Origin: Acholeplasmataceae bacterium
GTDB taxonomy: Bacteria > Bacillota_I > Bacilli_A > Acholeplasmatales > Acholeplasmataceae
Assembly: GCA_023264085.1 (NCBI GenBank)
Contig: JALQTF010000042.1
Location: 1 to 17,679 of the forward strand
Direction of reading: 5' to 3'
DNA: 17,679 nucleotides
Position numbers and translations under genes: made by a program. Below the pieces are notes generated by a model, which saw only the letters and a list, made by a program, of their open reading frames with translations, did not search any database and was not told where the DNA came from. Shown here piece after piece: positions 7,127 through 14,658 of the stretch. Position 1 is the first letter of the stretch. The number at the start of each line of letters is the position of its first letter.

Positions 7127-7623
7127 AAATCATTCCTTATATACTTATGATAATTATTTTGTCGGGACTTGTTATTTATAACCAAATTACGCCATATATG
7201 TATCTAGAAGAAGGTTTAGATACAGTCTATGTGGGAACTTCTTATGAAGATCCAGGTGCGACGATTCGAATTGGTAATACAACATATGAAATGATCACTT
7301 ACAATGAAATAGATACAGACACAATTGGAAAACATTCGATTGTTTATGAATATGAATATAAAGAAACCATCTATCGTATTACCCGATATGTAATGGTTAT
7401 TCCCTATGATAATTTTACAATGATATTAAATCCAGGGGTGGATACAATTCAAATCGGTGATCAATGGATTGATGCAGGCGTTCAAACATCACATGAAGTA
7501 GATATTGAAGTCGTATCTAATTTAAATCGATTGCGTGCTGGTACCTATGAAATCACTTATCGTGTTATGTACTTAGAAGAAGTATATGAAGTCATACGTT
7601 ATGTGACAGTTGTTGCAAGTTAA
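7123..7623 (+). CDS. Membrane-anchored protein with two Ig-like (DUF5011-type) repeats
   Basis: This 166-residue protein has an N-terminal hydrophobic segment (about residues 3-20, IIPYILMIIILSGLVIYN) that should act as an uncleaved anchor or signal peptide. Two similar extracellular beta-rich repeats follow (about 27-95 and 98-166), each with a pattern of the form GxDTVYVGTSYEDPGA ... GKHSIVYEYEYK. These resemble the terminal repeats of the M6 protease. There are no cysteines and no catalytic motif. Its ATG overlaps the protease stop (ATGA) and its AAGGAGG site lies in the last protease codons, so the two are made together. I infer an accessory that holds or positions the protease at the surface by repeat-repeat contact. 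Direct evidence for this is only the shared repeat type and the coupling. Confidence 0.75.
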   Translation: MKIIPYILMIIILSGLVIYNQITPYMYLEEGLDTVYVGTSYEDPGATIRIGNTTYEMITYNEIDTDTIGKHSIVYEYEYKETIYRITRYVMVIPYDNFTMILNPGVDTIQIGDQWIDAGVQTSHEVDIEVVSNLNRLRAGTYEITYRVMYLEEVYEVIRYVTVVAS

Positions 7624-7648
7624 AGAATGTCTATGACATTCTTTTTTT
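7622..7648 (+). terminator. Intrinsic terminator after the protease operon
   Basis: A perfect 10-bp stem, AAAGAATGTC (7622-7631) with GACATTCTTT (7635-7644), closes a TAT loop and runs into a T-tract to 7648. It overlaps the stop codon of the Ig-like protein. Confidence 0.88.
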
Positions 7649-7652
7649 ATGC

Positions 7653-7658
7653 TACAAT
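7653..7658 (+). promoter_or_regulatory. Possible -10 element for the EamA transporter gene
   Basis: TACAAT lies 16 bases before the start codon, with GAGG at 7664-7667 as ribosome binding site. No convincing -35 is present, because the terminator hairpin occupies that place. Confidence 0.35.
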
Positions 7659-7674
7659 AGTGTGAGGTAAATTT

Positions 7675-8604
7675 ATGACTAAACACATTTTTATTGGGTT
7701 TACATATGCAACAATATTTGGACTCACATTTATGTTTACAAAAATTGGACTCAATAGTATACATCCTATCGGTTTAATTGCTTTTAGATTTACCATTGCA
7801 AGTATGGTTTTAATCATACTTCATGGATTAAAAATCATTCGTATTCAACTGACAAAAAAACACATTGTGCTCATCGCACCACTCGTATTTTTTCAACCTA
7901 TCTTAGGATTTTCTAGTGAAGCATTTGGCATTAATTATTCTCAATCTTCTGAAGCAGGGATGATGATTGCATTAATTCCTGTTATCGTTGCTGTCTTATC
8001 ATTTTTATTTAGTCATGAGAAACCCTCTTTAAAACAAAGTTTAAGTATTGTTTTATCCGTTAGTGGTGTAATATTTATACAATTAATGAATGTCAGAAAT
8101 GTGGCAGAATTTTCGTTGTTAGGTGCCATATTAATGTTTATTTCGGCATTTGCAGCTGCAAGTTTTAATATGTTTTCTAGAAAATTATCTACAAAAGTAT
8201 CTCCGGTTCAAATTACATCTCTGATGATGTTTAGTGGGGCAATTGTTTTTATGAGTTGGTACACAACAATATTAGTGTTGAATCAAGAATTGTCTACTTT
8301 TTTCATGCCATTTCAATCGTTATCCTTTGTGCTTTCAGTATTGTATTTAGGTGTGGTTGCATCTATCATAGGTTTTTTCTTAGTGAATTATAATCTAAAG
8401 CATTTACCTGCTCATATCTCTTCTATATTTGCAAATGTTGCAACCATTACCTCAATTCTTGCTGGCGTCATTTTTCTTAATGAAGTATTATTTTGGTATC
8501 ACATTTTAGGTGCAACAATGATCATTACAGGTGTGATAGGCGTGATTGTTTTTAGAAGAAAAAAACAAGAATCCACACAATTCAAACTACCTGTAAAGGG
8601 CTAA
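7675..8604 (+). CDS. EamA/DMT-superfamily transporter
   Basis: This 309-residue, very hydrophobic protein is built as two tandem EamA units (about residues 5-135 and 148-290), together about ten membrane helices. Family features visible are the AFRFT segment in helix 2 (36-40), the GINYSQSSEAGMMIALIP segment (85-102) that resembles the usual 'A..ya.a..aa.i..l.P' pattern, and a basic C-terminal tail (RRKKQ). Members export or import small metabolites such as amino acids or nucleotides; the substrate cannot be told from sequence. It seems to be a single-gene unit between the protease terminator and the zwf promoter, which begins right after its stop codon. Confidence 0.85.
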   Translation: MTKHIFIGFTYATIFGLTFMFTKIGLNSIHPIGLIAFRFTIASMVLIILHGLKIIRIQLTKKHIVLIAPLVFFQPILGFSSEAFGINYSQSSEAGMMIALIPVIVAVLSFLFSHEKPSLKQSLSIVLSVSGVIFIQLMNVRNVAEFSLLGAILMFISAFAAASFNMFSRKLSTKVSPVQITSLMMFSGAIVFMSWYTTILVLNQELSTFFMPFQSLSFVLSVLYLGVVASIIGFFLVNYNLKHLPAHISSIFANVATITSILAGVIFLNEVLFWYHILGATMIITGVIGVIVFRRKKQESTQFKLPVKG

Positions 8605-8606
8605 TA

Positions 8607-8615
8607 TGGTATAAT
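8607..8615 (+). promoter_or_regulatory. Extended -10 promoter of zwf
   Basis: TGGTATAAT is a perfect TGn-extended -10 starting three bases after the upstream stop codon. No good -35 is seen. The predicted start near 8622 leaves a short leader with the AGGGAGA ribosome binding site (8626-8632). Confidence 0.65.
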
Positions 8616-8637
8616 TGTTTGTACTAGGGAGAACTTT

Positions 8638-9996
8638 ATGAAACAAGTCTATTTATTTACAATATTTGGATCAACTGGCGATTTAACAGCACGTAAATTA
8701 TTACCAGCAATCACAGAATTGATTAAAAAGTCATATGATATTCATGTCATTGCTGTTGGCAGACGTGCTTTTGATGATGCCGAGTATTTAAATTTTATGA
8801 ATAAAAAAACAGATCAACCTCTAGAAATAGATGTATTAAAAGGTCGCTTGCATTATTTAGAAATGGATATTTCTGATCCATTGGACTATTTAAATTTAAA
8901 AGATGCCCAAAGAGCTTATTTGAATGGATCTACAAAAAGATTATATTATATGGCAGTTGGACCAGAATTATTTGATGTCATTACGGATGGACTTAATCAT
9001 GCCCATTTAGTTAAAAAAGATGATGTTAGTGATGTTGTCGCATTTGAAAAACCTTTCGGTGAAGACTTATTAAGTGCTGAAAAAATTAATGCGTTATTAT
9101 CAAAACATTTCAGTGAGCGTCAAATGTTTCGAATTGATCATTATTTAGGAAAAGAAATGATTCAAAATATTATGATGTTACGCTTTGCGAATCGAATTAT
9201 AGAAGACTCATGGCATAACAGAAGTATTAAAAAAATGTCAGTATATGTCAAAGAAAAAGATGGTATCTTAGGCCGTGCTGGATATTATGATAAAGTGGGT
9301 GCACTTCGTGATATGATGCAATCACACGTGCTACAAGTTGTGTCTTTATTAACTATGGATATTCCAGTATCTTATTATTCTGACGATGTGAAAAATGAAA
9401 AAGTAGCTGCACTTCAAGCTCTTTCAATCGATGATTCTGAAACCATTTTAGGTCAATATAAAGGCTATTTAGATGAAGAAAATGTACCAGAAGATTCTGA
9501 TACTGAAACATTTGTATTTTTAAAAGGATTCATCAACACACCACGTTTTAAAGGTGTTCCTATTTATATGATCACTGGTAAAAAGTTAGACGAGAAAAAT
9601 GCTTTTATTGAGGTGGAATTTGAAGAAACTTCAGAACAAAGAAAATGGCATTTACCATTATCAACGAATCGGCTACGTATCAATATCGCCCCTGAAGATG
9701 GCTTTCAACTTACTTTGAATGCAAAAGTGCCTGGATTGCGTGAAGCGGTCCAACAAGTAAAACTTGGATATGATGTTACTAATCAAGGGGTTGGAAATTT
9801 ACCCGAAGCTTACGAAAAATTATTACTTGACATGATGGAGCATCATCGAACATTATTTACAAGATGGGATGAAATTCAAGCATCTTGGCAAATTATTGAT
9901 TCTGTATTAAAACAAGAAAAAAAGCGATACAAATATTCAGATTATGAAGATTTAAAAAACTACATTAAAAATCAAACAGGTGAAACGCTCTTATGA
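8638..9996 (+). CDS. zwf: Glucose-6-phosphate 1-dehydrogenase
   Basis: This 452-residue cytoplasmic enzyme oxidises glucose 6-phosphate to 6-phosphogluconolactone with reduction of NAD(P)+. It carries the family landmarks: coenzyme-binding FGSTGDLTARKLLPA (10-24), EKPFGEDL (137-144), the substrate-binding RIDHYLGKE (165-173), and GALRDMMQSHVLQ (221-233) with the catalytic base at H230. In most homologues that last motif reads QNH; here it is QSH. The protein is somewhat shorter than the usual 480-500 residues. It could supply NADPH for fatty acid synthesis and for the disulfide reductase in this window, though that link is inference. It has its own extended -10 promoter and leads a three-gene unit, overlapping the next gene by ATGA. 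Confidence 0.95.
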   Translation: MKQVYLFTIFGSTGDLTARKLLPAITELIKKSYDIHVIAVGRRAFDDAEYLNFMNKKTDQPLEIDVLKGRLHYLEMDISDPLDYLNLKDAQRAYLNGSTKRLYYMAVGPELFDVITDGLNHAHLVKKDDVSDVVAFEKPFGEDLLSAEKINALLSKHFSERQMFRIDHYLGKEMIQNIMMLRFANRIIEDSWHNRSIKKMSVYVKEKDGILGRAGYYDKVGALRDMMQSHVLQVVSLLTMDIPVSYYSDDVKNEKVAALQALSIDDSETILGQYKGYLDEENVPEDSDTETFVFLKGFINTPRFKGVPIYMITGKKLDEKNAFIEVEFEETSEQRKWHLPLSTNRLRINIAPEDGFQLTLNAKVPGLREAVQQVKLGYDVTNQGVGNLPEAYEKLLLDMMEHHRTLFTRWDEIQASWQIIDSVLKQEKKRYKYSDYEDLKNYIKNQTGETLL

Positions 9997-10610
9997 TCTA
10001 TGATGTCACGATGCCGATTCATCCGGATATGCAAGTATATAAAAACAAACAAGATAAAAAACCAATTTTCACATATCAAATACAACATTCACCGCATGAT
10101 ATATCAGAAACGAATGTCTTTTTACCGATGCATACTGGAACACACATGGACTTCCCTAAACATATGGATAGCTCTGGTAAAACGAGTACAGGGTTTGATT
10201 CGACAACTTTTTTTAATCAACCTGTAGTTGTTATTGACTGCTTACACGTAGAGGATCGTTTGACACTTAAAGATATCGAAGGTATCTCTTTTCAAAAAGG
10301 AGATACTGTTTTTTTTAAAACAAAAAACTCCCTTCATGACATGTTTTTAAATGACTTTGTTTATGTCTCACTCGAACTCGCAGAAAAGTTGAGCACACTT
10401 GATTTACTTGCTGTTGGTATCGATGGTCTTGGGATTGAAAGAAATGATCCAATGCATCAAACGCATGTAACATTGATGCGTCAAGATGTTTACATTATTG
10501 AAGGGTTACGTTTAAAAGAAGTACCTCCTGGAAGATATCGATTTACTGCGTTACCGATACATGTTTTAGAAAGTGATGCACTCCCTTTACGTGTCCTTAT
10601 TCACAATTAG
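9993..10610 (+). CDS. Cyclase-family metal-dependent hydrolase (kynurenine formamidase-like)
   Basis: This 205-residue protein is of the cyclase / kynurenine formamidase-like family. The metal site is plain in HTGTHMDFPKHMD (47-59), giving H47, H51, D53 and H57. Other family marks are DVTMPIHPDM at the N-terminus and GIDGLGIERNDP followed by H and IIEGLRL in the C-terminal half. Members hydrolyse amides such as N-formylkynurenine or related compounds. No tryptophan-degradation gene is near, so I would not call it KynB. The start lies in the zwf stop codon (ATGA), so it is coupled to zwf. Its true substrate is unknown. Confidence 0.8.
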   Translation: MIYDVTMPIHPDMQVYKNKQDKKPIFTYQIQHSPHDISETNVFLPMHTGTHMDFPKHMDSSGKTSTGFDSTTFFNQPVVVIDCLHVEDRLTLKDIEGISFQKGDTVFFKTKNSLHDMFLNDFVYVSLELAEKLSTLDLLAVGIDGLGIERNDPMHQTHVTLMRQDVYIIEGLRLKEVPPGRYRFTALPIHVLESDALPLRVLIHN

Positions 10611-11103
10611 ACTTGCAAGAACAGATGATATCGATGTCATCATGAAAATACGTCAAGAAGCTTCTTTAAGACTTAAGCATGATGGTGTCAATCAATGGCA
10701 AGGTGAAGAACCTTCTAAAAAAACATTTTTATATGATATTGAAAAAACATATGCTTATGTGATTGAAAAAGACCACCAAGTTGTCTCAATGGCATCGCTT
10801 TGTTTAGAATTTGAATCGGCATATGAAACACTCGTTGATAAGTCAATCTCCTCAATGACCATTCATAGAATTGCTGTATCCAATGAAGTACTCGGTCAGA
10901 ACATTACAAAAATATGGTTTGAATATTTTGAAAAACAAGCAAAAATTTTGAAATTATCACGAATATATATTGACACACACGCTGATAATTTTAAAATGCT
11001 AAATTTACTTAGAAAATATCAATATCTATATGTAGGCTTATTTGAATTTAAGCATTTACCAGATCCTCAAAGATATCTCTTTATGAAAACGATTTTAAGT
11101 TGA
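10576..11103 (+). CDS. GNAT-family N-acetyltransferase
   Basis: This protein of about 175 residues has the GNAT fold: an N-terminal IRLARTDDIDVIMKIRQEA, a central strand pair, motif A around IHRIAVSNEVLGQNITKIW, and a C-terminal RIYIDTHADNFKMLNLLRK like that of many GNATs with an 'IDTHxxNxxM' segment. The acetyl-CoA loop is degenerate: the usual R/QxxGxG/A reads VLGQNI. It overlaps the cyclase gene by about 35 bases. The start is uncertain: ATG at 10576 is chosen over GTG at 10573, and the upstream AGAAAG is a weak site. The substrate is unknown. Its stop codon overlaps the -35 of the acc-fab promoter. Confidence 0.72.
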   Translation: MHSLYVSLFTIRLARTDDIDVIMKIRQEASLRLKHDGVNQWQGEEPSKKTFLYDIEKTYAYVIEKDHQVVSMASLCLEFESAYETLVDKSISSMTIHRIAVSNEVLGQNITKIWFEYFEKQAKILKLSRIYIDTHADNFKMLNLLRKYQYLYVGLFEFKHLPDPQRYLFMKTILS

Positions 11104-11127
11104 CATTATACGTAATCATGTTAAAAT
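11100..11127 (+). promoter_or_regulatory. Strong sigma-A promoter of the acc-fab operon
   Basis: Consensus TTGACA (11100-11105), a 16-bp spacer and TAAAAT (11122-11127), with TG at 11119-11120 forming an extended -10. The predicted start near 11134 is inside the following inverted repeat. The -35 overlaps the stop codon of the GNAT gene. Confidence 0.82.
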
Positions 11128-11156
11128 ATGTTTGATAAATTTTGAATATCAAACAT
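11128..11156. promoter_or_regulatory. Inverted repeat over the acc-fab start site, FabT-like operator
   Basis: ATGTTTGATA (11128-11137) and TATCAAACAT (11147-11156) are perfect inverted repeats spaced by 9 bases. Nested inside is TTTGAATATCAAA (11141-11153), close to the TTTGA-n3-TCAAA core bound by FabT, the MarR-type fatty-acid-synthesis repressor of lactic acid bacteria. Placement just after the -10 fits a repressor site. It could instead be an mRNA hairpin. No fabT gene is in the window. Confidence 0.65.
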
Positions 11157-11187
11157 TTAATATAAAAAGTTAAGAATAGAGGCTATT

Positions 11188-11616
11188 ATGAAACTCTCTG
11201 AAATACAAAAAATGATCAAAGATTTTGAAAATTCCAATTTAACAGAATTAGAACTTACGTTTGAAGATACAACCATTAAATTATCTAAACAACAAACACA
11301 CTCTCAACCATCACCGGTTGTGACACAATCTGCTCCAGTTTACAATCAACCTCAGCAAGACCTTAATCCTACTTTATCATCAGAAAACACCATTGTTTCA
11401 CCTTTGGTAGGTACATTTTATGCTGCAAGTTCCCCAAAATCAAAACCTTATGTAGAAGTAGGATCTAAAGTGAAAAAAGGCGATGTACTATGTTTGATCG
11501 AAGCCATGAAAATTATGAATGAAATTACTGCTCCAAAAGATGGAACAATCGTCAAAAATCATGTGATGAATGGTCAAGTTGTAGGTATCGATGATGCCTT
11601 ATTTGATTTGGAGTAA
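11188..11616 (+). CDS. accB: Biotin carboxyl carrier protein of acetyl-CoA carboxylase
   Basis: This 142-residue protein carries the biotin used by acetyl-CoA carboxylase. The N-terminal helix region (1-35) is followed by a flexible Gln/Pro/Ser-rich linker (about 36-68) and the biotinyl domain (69-142). The domain contains the E105-A-M-K108-I-M motif; K108 is the residue that biotin ligase modifies. Its length is near the usual 150. It is the first gene of the acc-fab cluster, with AGAGG at 11178-11182 as ribosome binding site, and is followed after six bases by accC. Confidence 0.95.
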   Translation: MKLSEIQKMIKDFENSNLTELELTFEDTTIKLSKQQTHSQPSPVVTQSAPVYNQPQQDLNPTLSSENTIVSPLVGTFYAASSPKSKPYVEVGSKVKKGDVLCLIEAMKIMNEITAPKDGTIVKNHVMNGQVVGIDDALFDLE

Positions 11617-11622
11617 TTAAAC

Positions 11623-12981
11623 ATGGGAAAAGTTTTAATCGCAAATCGTGGTGAAATCGCGGTAAGAATCATACGTGCATGCCACGAATTGGGTTTGGAA
11701 ACGGTTGCTGTATATGCCAAATCAGATGCGGATGCAATGCATGTCAAAATGGCAAACCAAGCCATATGTATTGGCGGTAATACTTCAACAGAATCATACC
11801 TCAATAAAAATAATGTACTAAGTGCTGCCATCGCAAGTGGATGTGATTATATTCATCCAGGCTATGGCTTTTTATCGGAAAATGCTGATTTTGCATCGAT
11901 GGTAGAAGATTGTGCCATTCAATTTGTTGGGCCAAAATCAGAAACAATCACTGCGATGGGTGATAAAGCGAATGCAAGAAAGATGGCAAAACAAGCAGGT
12001 GTGCCAATCATTGAAGGTAGTGATGGTGATATCGAAAACGTTGATCAAGCGATCGAATGGGCGAATAAAATCGGATTTCCTATCATTATTAAAGCAGTAT
12101 CTGGTGGCGGTGGCCGTGGGATGCGTATTTGTCACAATGACACTGATGTTAAAAATGCATTTGAAAAAGTTCAATTAGAGGCGTCAGCGTCATTTGGTGA
12201 TAGCCGTTTATATATGGAAAGATATATTGCGTCACCAAGACACATCGAAATACAAGTGATTGCAGATACACATGGTCATGTCGTGTCATTATTTGAACGT
12301 GATTGTTCACTTCAAAGACGTCATCAAAAGATGGTGGAAGAGGCGACTTCTCCAATTATTTCTGAACTCACAAGAAAAAAACTGAATGCTGCTGCGATAA
12401 AACTTGCGAAGAATATTGACTATGTGAATGCAGGTACACTTGAGTTTTTAGTAGATGATAAAGAAAACTTTTATTTCATCGAGATGAATACTCGTATACA
12501 AGTAGAACATCCTGTCACTGAAATGATTACTGGAGTAGACTTAGTAAAAGAACAGCTACTCGTTGCGATGGGTAAACCATTATCATTCAAACAGACAGAT
12601 CTAAAAGTTAACGGACACGCCATTGAATGTAGAATTCTTGCAGAAAATCCAAAACTAGATTTTAGACCATCACCTGGTTTAATTAAAAATATCAGTTTAC
12701 CTGGTGGACTAGGAATTCGTGTCGATACACACTTGTATGCTGGATATCAAATACCACCGTACTTTGATTCTATGATTGCCAAACTCATCGTCCACGGCAA
12801 AACAAGAGAAGAAGCGATTAAAAAAATGCAAATTGCATTAAGAGAATTTGCAATTGAAGGTATTGATACAAATATTGAATATTTATATGTACTGATGCAT
12901 AACAAAGATTTTAATGCTGGAAAATATGATACGAGCTTTTTTGAACGTTTTAGATATTTACTTACAGGTGATAAAGCATGA
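11623..12981 (+). CDS. accC: Biotin carboxylase subunit of acetyl-CoA carboxylase
   Basis: This 452-residue ATP-grasp enzyme carboxylates the biotin on AccB with ATP and bicarbonate. The residues line up with E. coli AccC with an offset of one or two: K115, K157, the glycine-rich loop GGGGRGM (161-167), H207, K236, E274, E287, N289, R291, E295 and R337. The N-terminal LIANRGEIAVRIIRA (5-19) and the motif EMNTRIQVEHPVTE (287-300) are both typical. A GGAG site (11610-11613) lies in the end of accB, and the stop overlaps the accD start (ATGA). I see no missing catalytic residue, so it should be active. Confidence 0.97.
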   Translation: MGKVLIANRGEIAVRIIRACHELGLETVAVYAKSDADAMHVKMANQAICIGGNTSTESYLNKNNVLSAAIASGCDYIHPGYGFLSENADFASMVEDCAIQFVGPKSETITAMGDKANARKMAKQAGVPIIEGSDGDIENVDQAIEWANKIGFPIIIKAVSGGGGRGMRICHNDTDVKNAFEKVQLEASASFGDSRLYMERYIASPRHIEIQVIADTHGHVVSLFERDCSLQRRHQKMVEEATSPIISELTRKKLNAAAIKLAKNIDYVNAGTLEFLVDDKENFYFIEMNTRIQVEHPVTEMITGVDLVKEQLLVAMGKPLSFKQTDLKVNGHAIECRILAENPKLDFRPSPGLIKNISLPGGLGIRVDTHLYAGYQIPPYFDSMIAKLIVHGKTREEAIKKMQIALREFAIEGIDTNIEYLYVLMHNKDFNAGKYDTSFFERFRYLLTGDKA

Positions 12982-13856
12982 ACTTTTTAGATGTTCATAA
13001 AAAGCAATTAGAAGCTGCAACGAAAAAAAGAATGGATTTAAATCTTCAAACCCCAGTGGATATACCAGACGGGGTTTTTGTTCAATGTTCAAATTGTCAA
13101 GCGGCCTTATATGAAAAAGTACTAAAAAAAAATCAGCATGTATGTCCAGTATGTCAAAACCATTTTAGAATTGATGCGAAAACACGTTTAGAATATACAG
13201 TGGATGAGGGAAGTTTTGAAGCAATGTTTCAAAATATATTATCAACGAATCCTTTGCATATGCCAGGTTATGAAGAAAAACTCATACAAGCACAAAAAAC
13301 AGCCCAAATCAATGAAGCATTCGTTTGTGGGAAGGCTTCTATTGTTGGCTATCCATGTGCAATTGGTATTTTAGATAGTCATTTTATGATGGGTTCTATG
13401 GGGTCTGTCGTAGGTGAAAAAGTGACGCGTCTAGTTGAATTTGCAACAAAAGAAAATATGCCTTTAATTATTTTTTCAGCTTCTGGTGGTGCTAGAATGC
13501 AAGAAGGGATATTATCTTTAATGCAAATGGCAAAAACCTCCGCAGCATTAAAAAAACTCGATGATATGGGAGGACTTTTTATTAGTGTCATGACCCATCC
13601 TACTACAGGTGGTGTCGCCGCAAGTTTTGCTTCATTAGGAGATTATCACATTGCTGAAATGTCATCATTAATTGGATTTGCGGGACCACGTGTCATCAAA
13701 CAAACCATTAGAGAAGAACTTCCAGAAGGTTTCCAAACAGCAGAGTTTCAACAACAAAGTGGCCAGGTTGACATTGTTTTACATAGACAAGATATTAGAA
13801 AAACACTGTTTCAATTATTGAAATTTCATCAGAAGGTGCTCTATGACAGCATATGA
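12978..13856 (+). CDS. accD: Acetyl-CoA carboxylase carboxyltransferase subunit beta
   Basis: This 292-residue subunit pairs with AccA to move the carboxyl group from biotin to acetyl-CoA, forming malonyl-CoA. The N-terminal four-cysteine zinc ribbon is present (C37, C40, C56, C59). The crotonase-like core has SGGARMQEG (169-177) and GGVAASF (211-217), the glycine-rich loops that form the oxyanion hole and CoA site. The length fits the family (about 280-300). It begins in the accC stop codon and overlaps accA by 14 bases, so the two halves of the transferase should be made in equal amounts. Confidence 0.96.
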   Translation: MNFLDVHKKQLEAATKKRMDLNLQTPVDIPDGVFVQCSNCQAALYEKVLKKNQHVCPVCQNHFRIDAKTRLEYTVDEGSFEAMFQNILSTNPLHMPGYEEKLIQAQKTAQINEAFVCGKASIVGYPCAIGILDSHFMMGSMGSVVGEKVTRLVEFATKENMPLIIFSASGGARMQEGILSLMQMAKTSAALKKLDDMGGLFISVMTHPTTGGVAASFASLGDYHIAEMSSLIGFAGPRVIKQTIREELPEGFQTAEFQQQSGQVDIVLHRQDIRKTLFQLLKFHQKVLYDSI

Positions 13857-14658
13857 TCAATTAAAAATTGCGAGACATCCTAAAAGACTCACATCCAGAA
13901 GTGTCATCAAAAAGTTGTTTCCAGATTTTTTAGAGTTGCATGGGGATCGTCAATTTAAGGATGATTTATCTATTATCGGTGGTATTGCATCTTTTAAAGG
14001 TCATACAGTCACACTTATTGCCCAAGAAAAAGGTATTGATACTGAAGATAAAATTAAACACAATTTTGGTATGCCACATCCTGAAGGATATCGTAAAGCT
14101 TTAAGACTTATGAAACAGGCTGAAAAGTTTAAACGTCCAATCATTACGTTTATTGATACTCCAGGTGCTTATCCAGGTGTTGGTGCAGAAGCTCGAGGTC
14201 AAGCTCAAGCCATCGCAAACAACTTAAAAGAAATGATGGGTTTAAAAACACCAATCATTGTAGTTGTTTTAAGTGAAGGGGGTTCAGGCGGGGCACTTGC
14301 CATAGGTGTTGGTGATGTGGTTTTAATGTTTGAACATGCCATATATTCAGTATTATCACCTGAAGGATTCGCATCTATTTTATATAAAGATGCAACACGT
14401 GCACCTGAAGCAGCAGAACTCATGAAAATTACAGCAAAAGATTTAAAAGCTTTACAAATTATCGATGAGATTATCAAAGAAGGTCCTGGATTACATGAAA
14501 ATCAAGAAATCGGTCTTTCACAACTTTCTCAACATCTTGAAAAGCAATTAGAAGTATTAACAAAAAAACCTGCGAAACGATTACTTATGTCTAGATATGA
14601 AAAATTTAGAAACATGGGTACAGTTTTAGAAAGGACGACCCATGAATCTACCAATTAA
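13843..14658 (+). CDS. accA: Acetyl-CoA carboxylase carboxyltransferase subunit alpha (short form)
   Basis: This 271-residue partner of AccD has the family core: ELHGDR (31-36), NFGMPHPEGYRKALRLM (74-90) and EGGSGGALA (145-153), which help form the carboxybiotin and CoA sites. It begins at a point matching about residue 55-60 of the E. coli or Bacillus protein (about 320 residues), so the N-terminal helical, coiled-coil-like part is absent. Short AccA proteins of about 255 residues also occur in streptococci, so this looks like a natural variant rather than a broken gene. The start lies inside accD, and the 3' end overlaps fabH by 17 bases. Confidence 0.95.
   Translation: MTAYDQLKIARHPKRLTSRSVIKKLFPDFLELHGDRQFKDDLSIIGGIASFKGHTVTLIAQEKGIDTEDKIKHNFGMPHPEGYRKALRLMKQAEKFKRPIITFIDTPGAYPGVGAEARGQAQAIANNLKEMMGLKTPIIVVVLSEGGSGGALAIGVGDVVLMFEHAIYSVLSPEGFASILYKDATRAPEAAELMKITAKDLKALQIIDEIIKEGPGLHENQEIGLSQLSQHLEKQLEVLTKKPAKRLLMSRYEKFRNMGTVLERTTHESTN

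Noticed and set aside
9993..10610. Naming the cyclase-family gene kynB
   Set aside because: Only the metal motif supports it; no tryptophan or kynurenine pathway gene is nearby.
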